A stretch of 64,000 nt of DNA, taken from Promerops cafer. Taxonomy: Eukaryota; Chordata; Aves; Passeriformes; Nectariniidae. The position numbers and the translations under genes are program-made. The stretch is from assembly GCA_013398275.1 (NCBI GenBank), contig VZSE01002180.1:249915-313914 (forward strand). Reading direction: 5' to 3'. The notes under the pieces are model-generated. The model ran no database searches and was not told the DNA's origin. It saw nothing but the letters and a program-made list of their open reading frames with translations. Positions 50,019 to 62,284 of the stretch are shown here, piece by piece (position 1 is the stretch's first letter; each line of letters starts with the position of its first letter).

Positions 50019-53000
50019 CTGTGGAAGAGAAATGGGCAGTTGTTATTTCCTCCCACACACCTCCACACGTCAGGGCCATTGCACCAGGATGTGGCTCCCA
50101 CCCTATGGCACGTGCTGACATTCCCTATGGGTGCCAGCACAGCATCTGGCAGTCCTGCACAAGACCCTGCACTGTCTGGGATGTTTGGGATAGGGAAGGG
50201 AATCTCCAAGGTAAAGGAGAAAATCAGGTCAGAATTTGGAATATATCAATAGGCTTTTATTCATATCTTCCTTTGCTTTCTGATAGAACTGGGATTGCCA
50301 CAGCCTGGAAGGCAGCCCCCACTCAAGTTTATAGGCTCAGGCTATATGAACCTCACCTATATTCATATTTGACTGCTCTTTGGCTCAATTAAAGTTCCTT
50401 ATGAGTATTAGCAAATCTGTTTCAGCATTTCTTACCGGATGTCTGGATATGTTTTGGCAAGTGTTGCAACTTCAATTTTAATAGCACCTAAATCCTGAAG
50501 TCGGATTATTTCAGCCAGTTTAGGGAGTGCTGAGTTCAGCCACGTGGCTTGAGATCCCTGTGAGAAGAAAAAGTGGTTAGCAGGACATCATGGGGGTGCA
50601 AACTGCCCCCCACACCAGGAGCTGCCCCCTGAGGCTTTTTCCTGGCAAGTGGAAAGGACACATCAGGGATTTTAGGTGCCTCATTGTTTTCTGTGATGTT
50701 TCTTCCTGAGGCAGCCTTGGAAAAACTGGATTAGCTTTTTCATGCTTTTAATCCTCTTACACAAGTGGTGTGTGGTTTGCCATAAGACTGAGACTTCCAC
50801 ACCCACCTCAGCAGATTCTCTCTACTCATTTCCCTTTCCTTGGGTTTCTGCACTGCCTGGTATGTGTACCAAGGTGTGATGGGCCAGGTAAGTCGCTGCC
50901 ACGTGCTGCTGTGCCCCAGCTCCAAACACAACCCTGCCTTTAGCATCTCCAGGTATTGCCAAAATCGGGTAGAAGCCCCAACTGGAGCTTTTTCCTGGCC
51001 ACTGGAATTTCCAGTGTGCAGCTGCCTGACCTCCTACCCACTCTATGTGAAACTCAGACTTGTTCCTTCTCCAGTCAAACAGGCATGGGGTGATGAAGGA
51101 CAGGCTTTGGCTTAGCTGTTAGCATTTTTTGCAGGCAAAATTAGAGGCATGGAAGGAGGGAGAAGATCTCAAAGGACAGAGAGGGGTGTTCCAGCTGTGG
51201 GCTCTTGTGGAGAAATTCCTTGCATACCACAGACCCCACACTGCTTTAGCTCTTGGCTAACCTAAAAGCTGAATCGTGGGTGAAATCAAAGAGGAAACCC
51301 AGACTCCATGGAAGCTGTACTGAAACTGGAAAAGATTATCTAAGTCTTTTGACCCTATTAATATAAACCTTCTAAAGGAAACCACCTATGGGACAAAGGA
51401 GGATGAAATCACGTCTCTCCAAGCAGGGAGGGGCAGGCTGCTGACAAGGGAGCCTTTCTGCCTACAGGCACATAGAGACCTCTTTCTGCCTAAGGTCCTG
51501 CCTTCTAGGAAATTGAGTTGAAAAGGTTAACAAACGTTCCAGAATGATTTTCCTGTTTTTCAGTGTGTCTGTGCCCTGTGCTGACGTGTTCGTGGCAAGC
51601 ACTCACGTACATTGCTCATGCAGAAGGCTTCCAGGTCAGCAGCATTCTTGGAGATGTGTTGGGCCAGAGTTTGCTGCTGTGCTGGAGTTTTCAAGCTGAC
51701 CTTCCTCTTCAGAAGCCTCACAATGTACTCTTTAACCAAACGGGTGTGGATCTTCTCAACGACAGCCTGTTGGGAAGGAGAGGAGGGGATCGTTGTCCAT
51801 GTCTCTTTTGCTTGGGGACATAACAAACCATGTGTGTGGATGGAGGACAAAACCATTATGGGTGCTGTGAGACGTGCCCCACCAATGCCTGCTGCTGATT
51901 ACACAGCAGGAACAGCCCTGGTTGCCAGCCTTCCAAGGCTGGTTAGGACACATCCTAGATGCTGAGAATTTCTTTGTGCTCTAATAAGTATGGAATTTCC
52001 AAATGTTGTTTCCTTCTGGGCAGAGTTTAAAGCGCAGAAAAGATCTCTGTGTGCTAGAGGAGTAACAGTATTCCAGACAAACAGGAATTCATGCTGCTCT
52101 TCCTGTTCTTCTCTCTAACACATAAAACATCATAATTTGTCTCAGCTACTAAAAAGACAAAGACAGGAAATCAAATATTGTCTTATATGAAGATGTTTCA
52201 TATATAGTCCAGCACCAGTGAGGATGTGGTTCTGGCTCAGTTCTCTGGGATTTGTCCCATTTGCATCCACCTCCTCCAGTCCTTAGGGCAATCAAAGGAG
52301 AAATGAAACTGAACCATGCAACTGCGTCTGTGTTTCAAGATTGTTAAATCAAATCTGTAAATAAAGCCATGTGTTGGGTGGTCTCTAAAGCACTTTCTCT
52401 GTATCAGGGGTGGTTTGCTATGCAAACAGTGCAGCAGAGCTGCAGGAGTCTGTTTCTGTCAGAGCAGGGTAAGATTTATGTGCCTAATCTGGGTAAACTG
52501 CATGCTGATGGAAAGCCTGTCTGAGAGACTTTCTGATGCCAGGCCAGCTCACCAGCTCACCAGTCAAGGCAGCTCAAGCCACAGAAGATCAGAGCTGAAA
52601 ATGCAGCCTCAGGACCCCAGAATCCCTCCAATATTTCTCTTGGACTTACATGGTAAAACGGATCCTTTAAGGTCTGGAAGTCTGAAATATGTTTGCTGGT
52701 GGTTTTAATGATCTCATTCATAATTTCCCTGCTAGAGTCCCACTTATTCTCCGTAAACTTCTTGTACATTGGCTGAAAAAGAGGAAAATCTGCTAAGTTA
52801 CCTCAAACAAATTCTGTGCACATGTATATTTGTCATTTCTACATGTAGAGTATCCCATGTAGCGAGAGTGTGGTATGTAGTCCCGTGCAGGGGTGTGTGG
52901 TGATGCCTTACAGGGACAGGGGAGCAAGAGGCTGTGTCCCCTTCTTGGTTCCTCATGGTGAAGAAGACCAACCAAAGGCTTGAAAAGTTCATATTGGAGG

Positions 53001-56000
53001 TGTTTTTATTATTTTTGCTTTGGTTTTTTTTCCTCACTGTCTTGTCTGATTAAAGAATTATGGAACCATCAGGGGAAAAAAAATGAATCCTTATGAGATG
53101 TTTTCAATCATAATTTCTCAGCCACAGTAAATAAATATGAAAATGAAGAAAACCGCACCCTTGTTCTCTCGTGCCTTCCAAAAGGCTCTACAGAGAAAGC
53201 AGGAGAGATTGTGGCTGAACATTCCTGACTCCTACACTTCCTTTTCCTCCACCAAAATTGCTTAACTTGAAAAGATTGTGTTAGATATATATATAACACA
53301 AACAAACAAAAAAAAAGGGAAGCCAAAAGTACAGAAATGCCCTTCAGGTCACCTTTATGGGGAAGCCAAAAGCTGCGTAATTGCAGTTTATGCCATTAAT
53401 GATGGCTTCCTACAGTGTGGAGAGCAAACAGCTGCAGGTTGAGACTCTCCCTGCTGCAGCCGTTGTCTCAGGTGCAATCAGCAGGTTTTATGTTCACCTG
53501 CACAGTCATGCCTATGTCACTGCACCCATTTTGCCTGCAGGCTTGAGGACCAGCTCAAGGAGAGCTTAGTGGGAGTTTTCCAGCAGCAGTTAGGACCGAT
53601 CCTGAACCTTCTGAACTTGGCTGATTTGAATCAGAAATTTGAGCAACAGATAGCACAGCAGGAGAACATGCCCTGCCCTGGTGACAGCTGAGCCATGGGG
53701 CAGAAGGGTGTGGGGCACAGATATGGTACCTTCAGCTGGGCAAAGAGCTGTTGAAGCAGCACATCAAAGCCGCTGTTTTCAATATCACTGAGAGTGCTGA
53801 GGATATCGGCTTTACTGTCGTCCTTTTCTGCCACGTATTTCTCTGTGTATTCTCTGCAAGAAAATACCAGCCAGGTCAGAATAGTCTATCCTCAGAGGAG
53901 AGAGAGAGAAATTCAGAGGTCTCCAAACCTTCTGCAGGCAGATGGACCTACCTCTGCTCACTCTAGACTACCTCCCCACCATACACTGCCTGCAGAGGAA
54001 GAAGCAAAACCTTTTCTTTTGGACCCTTACCTAAAATTCCAGCAGTTGTTAATATTTGCAATCAATATAGGCTTGTAGTATCTGTGCTTCTTGCTTTTCT
54101 CCTTGAAGTCTTCAGAGGCATCCCTGTAGCTGGAGGGGAGATGGGAAGAGGAGATGTGGGTGAGTGGTTGCCCAGGTGCTGTGCCGGCCCCGCTGCCCAC
54201 AGCCCCTCAGCCCCTCACCTCCTCAGGAAGGCTGGCAGCTCCTTCAGCAGCCGACGGGACAGCTCCTCGCCCACGGCCTTGCTGATGTCCTCAGCTCGCT
54301 TCTGGCTGCTGTACATACTCTAACAAACAAGCGAGACCAATTTTAAACGTTGCCTGCTCCAAAAAGGCCAGGTGTTCTGGGTAAAAAGGCTGCAGATCCT
54401 TTACTGAGGTAACTGCACCCAGCTCTCCTGCATCCACCCCTGCAACTGAGCCAGGGACCATACAAAGCAGCTATACTTAGCTGAGAGGTTCAAAAGGAGC
54501 ATGAAGAAAATCTAGAAAACAGCTGAGAAAGTAGGCAATTTGACACTTGGTTTTGCTTCTTTTTTTTTCTTTTGTTTTTCTTAATGTCATTAGGTTGCAT
54601 TTAAATAAACAATTTAATCACAACAACCTCAACATAGGAGAGGGAGAATTAAGGCAGTCTTTCTTCTTGTTTTGCTTATAGAGGCGTTTGCCTCCATCAC
54701 ATGGTACACCAGGCCCAAGACAGACCATGGTTTTGAGCCTCCCTGTACCACTCACCTCTGCTACCACTCTACACAAGTAACTTGGCCTTTTCCTTTTCTG
54801 CATTGACCATAGGTCTCAAATCCTAAGTAGGTAAAGGATGGAATTGTTTATTTTTAATGTAGCTCTGTATTACCTGGATAACAAATATTCCTAACAGTTC
54901 ACTCTGAAAATGCCCATTTAGCTTCTCTGGTTCCTTGTCTTCTTTCCATCTTTGGATTTCTTTATCTAAACATCTGCTCAGTGAATTTTTGACGGCAACC
55001 TTTAGGGAAGGAAGAACAATGGCATTTACTACAACATGGATGCAACAGCTCCTACCTTATGCAGATTTTACTCGCCACCTTTTGCCTGGTTCAGCAGACT
55101 TTTCCTCAGCCCTGGCTGGGAAATAAAGGCTCCTTGTTAGGAGATGCTTGACCCATGACTTCACAGCAACAAGGACAACCCCCTCATGATACCCACCTAC
55201 GCAATAGTGAGTTCAGTATTTTAAGGTAGGAGTGAAGATCCCATCACACCTCCACATCAGGGGGATCAGGAGGGCAGGGAGGGGAGCAGTGGGTAGGAAG
55301 GTTGCAGCAGCTACGTGTGCCAGAGCCCAAATTCCCCCAACCATGCACTGGGCGTGTCACACTCAGAGCTACCTGCTTTTGCAATCCTTTTTCATTTGCT
55401 CTTCTGATGCCACACAAGCGCTGGAGAGGGAAACAAAGTGCTCCCAGGTTCTCTCTGCTCTGACCCCTCTGTGCTGCACTGAGGCTTTGGAAACGGTCTG
55501 TGCAGTGTCTGGCACGTATTGCTGATCCCCCAGTGGGCTGTTCATGCACCTTGCAGACCTCACACCACCTCTCCCATATGCAAACCATCACAGACCACAT
55601 CTAAACTTGGAACTCATCTTCTCATTTTCCGGGAATTCCAGCCCCAAATGCCAAAAGCATTACGCTGTGGGAGTACTGTAAAAGTGGCTTCTTGTTTCCA
55701 TTAAGGGAATGGTGATATAAAAACCAGAGCAACTTTTATTTTCTGCAGACCAGGCGATTCTCCATCAAAGAAACAGATTTGTCGATACCAGATCTCCATG
55801 CTTTGCACTCACCCAAGGTCTGGCACCTCTGCAGAAGTAATCCAATATCCTTCAGAGATTCCTGTGAGAGGGATCATAAATCCCTCTGGAGATTTATCAG
55901 ACAATTGGAAAGTTGCCCATAAAGATTTGCTGTTGGATTTTCCCCCTGTTGCTACCACATGATTTACAAGAACAGAGCAGCTCTTTTCTCATGGCTCCCA

Positions 56001-59000
56001 GGGCTAAGCAGAAGTTTGCTCTGCAAGTCCCATCTAGCAGAAAGGTGAGCTGTTCCCCAAAAACAAACAAAAGCTTTTGCTTCTCCCTGGAAGGGTGTGT
56101 AGGGTGTGTGGCTCACTGGTAAAGAAGCGTGCAGGACAAGTCACATCCTCTCTGAGGAGTTGTATGGGAGCAGTGAAGGGAAGAAGTGGAGTGACTGAAC
56201 CTTTCTTACCTCTTCACTGTCAAGGTATTTATTTTCAAGCTCTTTGCTCAGACTTGAAGGCAAAAGGCTTCCAAGCTTAACTTTATCCAACTCCATGGCT
56301 AAAGCATGATCTTTTCTCATGTCTCTGGAATGAAAAAAGCCAAACAATTGTATTTTCCAAGGGCAGTGTAATTCAAGACAGCTGTTGATGCAAATCACTA
56401 ACGTTTTGTTGAGGATATCAGTGAAAAAACACATGGAAATGTACATTGTCTTTAGTCCAGGCAGGACTTGGAGAAGCTGAATTAATATGTGCCAGGGGTG
56501 AGACCTGTGAGGGTGGGACCACAAGCAACCCTGGGAATGGAGTCATGGTCTGTCAAACTCCTGAGTACCAGCCACTGTGCTCTGGTGGGGATGGGGGACC
56601 TGAAGCAAGCAGGGGAGTCTAGCCCCTGGACATGACCTCTCTCCATCAATATAGAGAGGTGAGCAGATGAAAAGCTGGTGTTTGATGGCTGGGAGGTGGT
56701 CCCTCAGCAGACACCTGGACATGGCCTCTGGGAACACTGCCAAAGGAGCTGCTACCCTGGCCAACACTGTCCCCAGTGCCAGACTGAGCTGCTCTGGCTG
56801 AGCCCTACTCCTCACAACTGCTCACTTCCAAACACAAGCTGGTTCAGGCCTGAATATCCTGACTTAGAGCACAACAATGGCTGTGGAAAACTTCCGGGAT
56901 CAACACTGAATCATTTCACTCATCAGTGAAACACGAAAAGGAAAAAGTGGAGCTGAATGACTTTGGAACAGAAGAAACATTGCTGGTGTCTTTATTGGTT
57001 TCCACCTAAGAAGTGAAAGCCCTCAGTTCTCCACCCAGTACTATTAGCCACAACAAGCAATATTTTCAGTTCAGTAACATACAGAGTTTATGGGGACCCT
57101 TGGCTGATGATGTCCTCTCACAGGGGCACACCCCTGGCTCTCCTAAAGGCAAAGAAAACATAGACTGTGGGTAAAACCTAAGCAACAGCCTCCATGCCCA
57201 GGATAATTGCATCTCAGGTTGTTCTATTTATTGTCTGCCCTCTGGTACAAAGGGCCGAAATTTCTAAATTTTCCAAGAGTGAGCCCAGCTCTGCAACTGG
57301 AATAGACATCAAGGCAATGAACCTGACTGATTTACCCCACAAATGAAGCCCTAAACATCTGTGTGCCTGTAGCCCAGAAGCCAGAATGGTGGAACAACCC
57401 TTCATTTACAGACTAGCAGCCTTGAGTGTGTCCCTTCTGGCTGTTTTGGCCAGGAGTGTAAATCAGCACATCATCATTAACACCAGGTGCTGGACTGCAC
57501 TGCAGTAATACTAACTCATAAATCAAGCAAATGCCTGGGTTTGCAGCCAATAAGCCTGGTTTGATTTCCAGGGGTAAACATGTATAAAAGCCCACTTACT
57601 TTGGATAAAAGTTGTGCACCCATGAGAGAAGAAGGTAAATATCCTTGTCTTCCAGATGAGACTCAGCATTTTTCTTTGCCTGGGAGGCAAAATAATTGTG
57701 GTAGAGTTCTGCATATATGCTGAACACATTAAACTCAGGAGGATATAGCTTGTTAATATACTTGGCAACAACTGTCAAATCTTCTTTCATTGTCTTTCCC
57801 ATGTGCAGGAGGTTCTGGCCAACTGCAGAGAGGTTCTCCGTTCTAGCAGTATGGCTTGTATCTTTCATTCGAGCCTCTACCGACTCCTTTACTGTAGCCA
57901 TCCAAAGCTCTTTCCATTTTCTAGGTCTAAATTGCATATTTTGGTCAGGTGGATTCTCTGACATGTAGTTCTGATCTTCTTTCTCCTGTTCTTTCAGAGC
58001 CTCCACTGCCTGCTGCAGCAGATCTGGGTTTGTTTTTGCAAGCAGCACAGAATCTTTCAAGGTGCTGAAGACTTTGTGCTTCAGAACTTCATAGACAGAC
58101 TCGATGTCTTTCTGACTGGTGTTCAGTCCCTCCTCACTTTTGCTAGACAGGCTTTTCTCCAGGACAAACAGATGTTGAATGGCATCACAAAGCTTTTGCT
58201 CTCCAAGGAGATCCATGACTTGTTTGACTGGTGAAAACAGAACAGCCCTTCTTTAACCAAGAGTGAAGATTCACATTTCTGTTTTATAAAAATGTTGGCT
58301 CTTGAGTATTTTTTTAAAAATGCTTATACTTCCAAAATTCTAGCTCTTGGGCTCCTACACCATATAGAAAATCTTTTTATATAAATATCAGATTATTTCT
58401 AGCTTGCCTTTAACTGGGGCAATGGAGATTTGAATACCCATCACCAGTGTGTTGCATATGGACAGCTACTCATGAGCCACCTAATTGTTTCCAAAATTTA
58501 GCCTTGTGGCGTTAGTTATTGCTTATCCCCCTTCCCATTAATATGATCTCAAGTCAGAAGCATGGCTTAGAAATAATGTAGATGGAAAGATGTAACTAAA
58601 GATGGTCTAAAGGAAATACCACATGGTTTTCCAGATATAGATTTGGCACAACCTGACCCGTGAAATTGTTTGGGAGGACACATTTAGCAAGCAAGACAAA
58701 TATAATTGAACTATCTTATGTGAACTACAGTCAGTTACTTGAGATAGGGCAACCTGGGAAATTATTAGTTAAAAATTATATCCCAAAGTAAGATTTGTTA
58801 CATGTGTAATGTTTGCATGGAGGACCCTGGGTGGAGAAAGCTTACATTATTCATGAAACTCATCTTACTTCATTTGTCCTTAGAGATTGTGGCACAAAAG
58901 CTTGGAGTGCCCTTTTGGCATCTGCTGATTGCACAAAGTTCAGAGGCATTATTGAAACTGAGGGCCTGCTGTATTTTACAGGAACAATGGGATAACTTGA

Positions 59001-60205
59001 ATAGTAAATAGACTGAAATTTAATGGCACAAAACACAAGGTACAAATTCAATAGAACAAAAGTTACTTAGCAACAAATAGGATTTTCTGCTGCAAGCTGG
59101 ATGTGAATCAGCTTGAGGTGGAGGAGGAAGAGAGATGCCTGGAGAATTAGTAAGTCCTTACTGGGAGGTGATAGTGAACATGTCAGTTAGGACCCCAGGA
59201 TGTACTCAGTGAGAAATATCCAGCTGAGATGGGAAAATAGGAATATACTGTATCACACATTGGTGGTATCTCATCTGGAATATTTTCTGCAATTCTGGTT
59301 GCTTTAAAAAATCTGGTTGCTTAAAAAAAAAAAAAAAAAAAGACAGCGAGGATGGGGCAATGCAGTAGTAAGAACAAAAGTACAAAAGGCCTGTTTTCAG
59401 CAGCCAATTCAAAGCCAAGAAGGAAAACCACCACTTAGGGAAAGCATTTGACACATGGAGAAAGAGATGTCAATTAGACAGGTAAAGGCTTGTCTGGGAA
59501 TGAAATAATTTGTACTAAAACAACAAGACTTTGTAGGAGGAGATGGAGGAACAGAGCTGGGAGTTACACCTTGGTTTCTTACCCACCCACAGTTCTCTGT
59601 GCCCCCATGAGAGGTAGAAATAAGTTTTGTTTTGGACAGAAAACCTGCAAATGGACAGTTCCTCAAGGACTGTGCCCCTGGTACTAAAGGACTAAGATTT
59701 GAGGTCATGTGTCCCTCAGCCCAATTTTCCCCAGGCTTCTTGGAAAAGTCATTTCAATCTATCGGTACCTTTGTTTCACTAGGGGACAATTCCCCGCCTC
59801 ATACAGCCCCTCTAGAGGTAACTACGGCCCATGAAATGGTGCAAGGAGGATGGAGGAGCACTTACCACTGGGTGGCTTGGTCTTTTTAACTATTTTAAAT
59901 GCACTTTTAAGCATTCCCTTTATTCCTTTGTTCCCCTTCTCAGGGCTGTCCCCGGCAGAGATGCAACTCTCATTGCTCGTGATGGAAGAGGCACGTGAAG
60001 CTCTGCAGGCTGCCCCTGGCCTTCCACTCATCTTCTCCTGGTCCCTGGACCAGATCTCATCTGCAGAAGGTTCAGGACAGGCAGGGACTTGCTCAGCTAC
60101 TGATCCTGAAGTGTTTTCAAACGGCCTGTTTGCATCAATGCAACCCTCTGATCCACTGCGTATTCCAAAAGGACCACTTTGGAAAAAAGGTAACATTTTC
60201 ATCAT
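49877..60205 (-). CDS. Gene B: Sec6/EXOC3-family protein (TNFAIP2/EXOC3L4-like), complete 11-exon frame
   Basis: Minus-strand exons in order: 60205-59866, 58227-57600, 56324-56210, 54999-54874, 54319-54219, 54129-54031, 53853-53730, 52772-52650, 51766-51611, 50557-50436 and 50018-49877. Every junction has AG/GT and keeps frame. The total is 2076 nt, or 691 residues plus stop. Residues 1-100 look disordered and Ser-rich. Residues 88-110 are basic (KGIKGMLKSAFKIVKKTKPP). From about residue 114 to the end the sequence is helical rod, as in EXOC3 and M-Sec. RPRKWKELW near residue 210 matches the TNFAIP2-type landmark. The family acts in vesicle tethering with the exocyst and, for TNFAIP2, in nanotube formation downstream of NF-kB. 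Human TNFAIP2 (654) and EXOC3L4 (722) are both close in length, so orthology is left open. Confidence 0.85.
50436..50557 (-). CDS. Gene B exon 10
   Basis: 122 nt, phase 0 to 2, donor GTAAGA. It starts GSQATWLNSALPKLAEIIRL and ends KTYPDIR. It has the same length and phases as gene A exon 10. Confidence 0.85.
51611..51766 (-). CDS. Gene B exon 9
   Basis: 156 nt, phase 0 at both ends, acceptor CCCAACAG, donor GTACGT. It starts AVVEKIHTRLVKEYIVRLLK and ends FCMSN. It matches gene A exon 9 in length and phase. Confidence 0.85.
52650..52772 (-). CDS. Gene B exon 8
   Basis: 123 nt, phase 0 at both ends, acceptor CCTCTTTTTCAG, donor GTAAGT. It starts PMYKKFTENKWDSSREIMNE and ends KDPFYH. Confidence 0.85.
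53730..53853 (-). CDS. Gene B exon 7
   Basis: 124 nt, phase 2 to 0, acceptor TTTTCTTGCAG, donor GTACCA. It starts EYTEKYVAEKDDSKADILST and ends LFAQLK. The acidic helical segment is consistent with the rod. Confidence 0.85.
54031..54129 (-). CDS. Gene B exon 6
   Basis: 99 nt, phase 2 to 2, acceptor TCCCCTCCAG, donor GTAAGG. It starts SYRDASEDFKEKSKKHRYYK and ends NNCWNFR. Confidence 0.85.
54219..54319 (-). CDS. Gene B exon 5
   Basis: 101 nt, phase 0 to 2, acceptor TGTTTGTTAG, donor GTGAGG. It starts SMYSSQKRAEDISKAVGEEL and ends PAFLRR. It is noticeably GC-richer than neighbouring exons and equal in length to gene A exon 5. Confidence 0.85.
54874..54999 (-). CDS. Gene B exon 4
   Basis: 126 nt, phase 0 at both ends, acceptor CCCTAAAG, donor GTAATA. 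It starts VAVKNSLSRCLDKEIQRWKE and ends GIFVIQ. It is longer than gene A exon 4 by 51 nt. Confidence 0.8.
56210..56324 (-). CDS. Gene B exon 3
   Basis: 115 nt, phase 2 to 0, acceptor TTTCATTCCAG, donor GTAAGA. It starts DMRKDHALAMELDKVKLGSL and ends NKYLDSEE. The LLP...LxxxLExxY pattern is a family landmark. This is the exon not found in gene A. Confidence 0.85.
57600..58227 (-). CDS. Gene B exon 2 (large N-terminal helical exon)
   Basis: 628 nt, phase 1 to 2, acceptor GTTTTCACCAG, donor GTAAGT. It encodes about 209 residues, with VMDLLGEQKLCDAIQHLFVL near its start and WVHNFYPK at its end. It contains LLQQAVEALKEQEKEDQNYM and FRPRKWKELW, both typical of the TNFAIP2 branch. The reading frame is open throughout and lacks internal breaks. 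Confidence 0.9.
58960..59480 (+). mobile_element. Old CR1/L3-like LINE remnant in gene B intron 1
   Basis: 'ctcatctggaatattttctg' plus 'caattctggttgc' and the upstream 'aaatttaatggcacaaaaca' follow the reverse-transcriptase 3' region shared by CR1 and L3 elements. It is antisense to gene B and strongly decayed, and contains an A-tract at 59323-59341. Confidence 0.65.
59866..60205 (-). CDS. Gene B exon 1 (N-terminus)
   Basis: The start chosen is the first of two tandem ATGs at 60205, with A at -3. It encodes 113 codons plus one base before GTAAGT (phase 1, as in gene A). The frame is Ser/Glu-rich with RASRASS near residues 69-75 (a basophilic-kinase-like motif) and a basic stretch before the exon end. 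A pyrimidine-rich stretch ending CCAAAG near 60180 could be an acceptor, in which case the true start lies in an upstream exon. Confidence 0.65.
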
Positions 60206-60405
60206 TTTTCTTCTAGCCTATAAATTTCAGGGGAAAAAAAAAAAAATCAGATTGTAACAGTTAGGAAGAAAAATAGCACAGAGAAAGTGTGGCAAGGCAT
60301 ATGTGTGGGCAACATGGAGAATGTTACACATCTGGTGAGAGCACAGAATTCCTGAGCAACAGCATCCCAAAAATGCAGAGAATGGAAGCACCTCCCCGGT
60401 CTAAC

Positions 60406-60630
60406 CTAGAGAAAATCAAAGAGCCATTTTGAGGGTGATTCAGATGTCCTGATTTGAGACCTTGAGCTTATCAGGCTCTCCCATGGGATGCTGTGGACAT
60501 GAGCATGGATGATGTGGGTGGGATTAGTGTCCTGTGCCTTCAAAGCAGCCACAAAACTCTCATACTCATACATGATGTCGGGATCAATTCCCACCTTACT
60601 CAGGGCATTTTTTTCCTGATCTGTGCTCAA
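60406..60630 (-). CDS. Unassigned coding-like ORF between gene B and the next gene
   Basis: The minus strand has an open frame from about 60630 to a TAG at 60406. It reads DQEKNALSKVGIDPDIMYEY and further AALKAQDTNPTHIIHAHVHS, without low complexity or repeat resemblance. A pyrimidine-rich stretch and CACAG acceptor lie just before DQEK. No in-frame ATG begins it (the frame opens with TTG), so it would have to be an internal or terminal exon, or a decayed copy. I do not recognise the protein. It could be an alternative 5' exon of gene B or a pseudogene fragment. Confidence 0.35.
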   Translation of the reverse strand: MSTDQEKNALSKVGIDPDIMYEYESFVAALKAQDTNPTHIIHAHVHSIPWESLISSRSQIRTSESPSKWLFDFL

Positions 60631-61459
60631 GGTAAGTGGGAATAAGGCACAAGGATCAGGGCAGTTTAGCCTTGTTTAAACAGACATGATCCTGCCAGAG
60701 TCTTGCCTTACCACCAACACTCCTACACTGCAAATAATTAACAACAGAAATTTGTTATTGTTGCAACTTCTTCTCAGAATTCATATTTAGAATTATGTTC
60801 CTCTATAATTCAATATATTGCAAAATATTTATTTGCATAACTATAACCCTTTGTATAATGATTATAATTACGCAATTATTGTAAATAAATAAAGTGACTC
60901 ATAGTTTCCAATCCTTATTCTAATAATGGTTTATTTAAAGTGACTTTCTAGGAGACTGAAGCACATCTGTATGAAGAACTCTCAGGCAAGTTTTGATTTA
61001 CTTGTGCTGAGTAATAGCAGAAAAATTAGACTTTAAATAAACAAAGGATTTGGCTTCAGTTATAAGGCCACAATGCGGCAATCTTCAAATACCCTTTTAA
61101 AGTTTATAATGTTGGTATGTGTCATGCTGATACAAAATGTGATACTTATTTCTGGGAAAACTGGTTGGAAGACTGTTGGAAGACTTTTCATTCTAATTGT
61201 GTTTCCTCCTGCTGGCTCCTGGCAGCTTGGAGAGCTTTGAAGCATCAAGTTAGTGGTAGCAGCCGAGTGGTACAGAGAGCAGTGAGAGCCTGGCTTTGCT
61301 GAGAGCTTTCCTTCTCCCTGCTTTGGATGCCAGGCTGTGCTCAGGATTAGCAATGTTACTACTTTCTAAACACAACAAATATGAAAACTCGTTTGGGAAG
61401 GAGTTCTGCTTGCATGAGCAAGCAAAGGGGGCCTGAGTACCAGAGCTCAGCTGACTGGA

Positions 61460-61597
61460 GTTACAGAATAGTCTGAGCTGGAAAAGACCCACAGGGATCA
61501 CCAATTCCAACTCAGAAGTGAATGGCCCATACAGGGACTGAACCCACAACCAAAGGCATTATTAGTACCATACTCTTAACTAACTGAGCTAATCCCA
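61460..61597 (-). mobile_element. TguSINE1-like SINE (tRNA-Ile head, CR1 tail)
   Basis: The minus strand begins with 'ggattagctcagttagttaa', then a tRNA-like anticodon arm centred on AAT (tactaataatg) and a T-arm 'ggttgtgggttcagtcc'. This is a recognisable tRNA-Ile relative carrying A- and B-box-like promoter parts (61520-61597). It is followed directly by a CR1-type 3' end ('gatccctgtgggtcttttcc', 'agactattctgtaa'). Mutations in the arms and the fused tail argue against a working tRNA gene. This SINE type is known from songbirds. Confidence 0.75.
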
Positions 61598-62284
61598 GAT
61601 TAGCCAGCAGCTGTGCCATGGCTGAATCTGTGCACCTACATCTCCCTACCACATGTACTGAGGAGGGGAGGGGGAAGGAAACTCCCTGCAGTTCACTCCA
61701 GCTATGCTAGTCAGGATGCCCCACTAGAATCCTGAAAGCAATGGAAAAGAGTTCCTTTTTGTTACATTTCCACTACAAAAATACCCAGAAAAACAACCAA
61801 CCCAAAAAAATCATTGCAACAAGGCATGCTCTGTAAGTGATTTGGACTTTCTTAAGTTTTGTAGGGCTCTTTTCCCAACCTGCATTTCCCAACACAACAC
61901 TGAGTTTAGACTAATTCTGCCAAATCCCTTCCTTCCTGTTTTTTCAAGCACAGACTGGGACTCAGCTAAGTCCTTTCTCTCTCTCCTATTACTTCAAACA
62001 AAGCATTATTGGGTTTTTTTGTTTGTTTGTTTTCTAAGCAAAGAAAGTACCTCTCCCCTTCCAAAAGGCTAAGGTCTTTCATTTTGATGAATGATGATCA
62101 CAAAGGTGGACTTCAAAGTTTTGGTTCTTCTTCAATACCAAGATAAATGCAATAAATCTTTGAAAAGCATCAAAGTGACACTACATATGCAAGAGTCCAT
62201 AAGGGAATGATGAAGCTGGTTAAAAGCTGAGTTTTTAACATCTGTCAGAACTTTGTCCTGGTAGTGCTCAAAAAAAAGCCGGCC

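Noticed and set aside
61520..61597. A functional tRNA-Ile gene on the minus strand
   Set aside because: The arms carry mismatches and the sequence runs directly into a CR1-type tail, so it is better explained as the head of a SINE.
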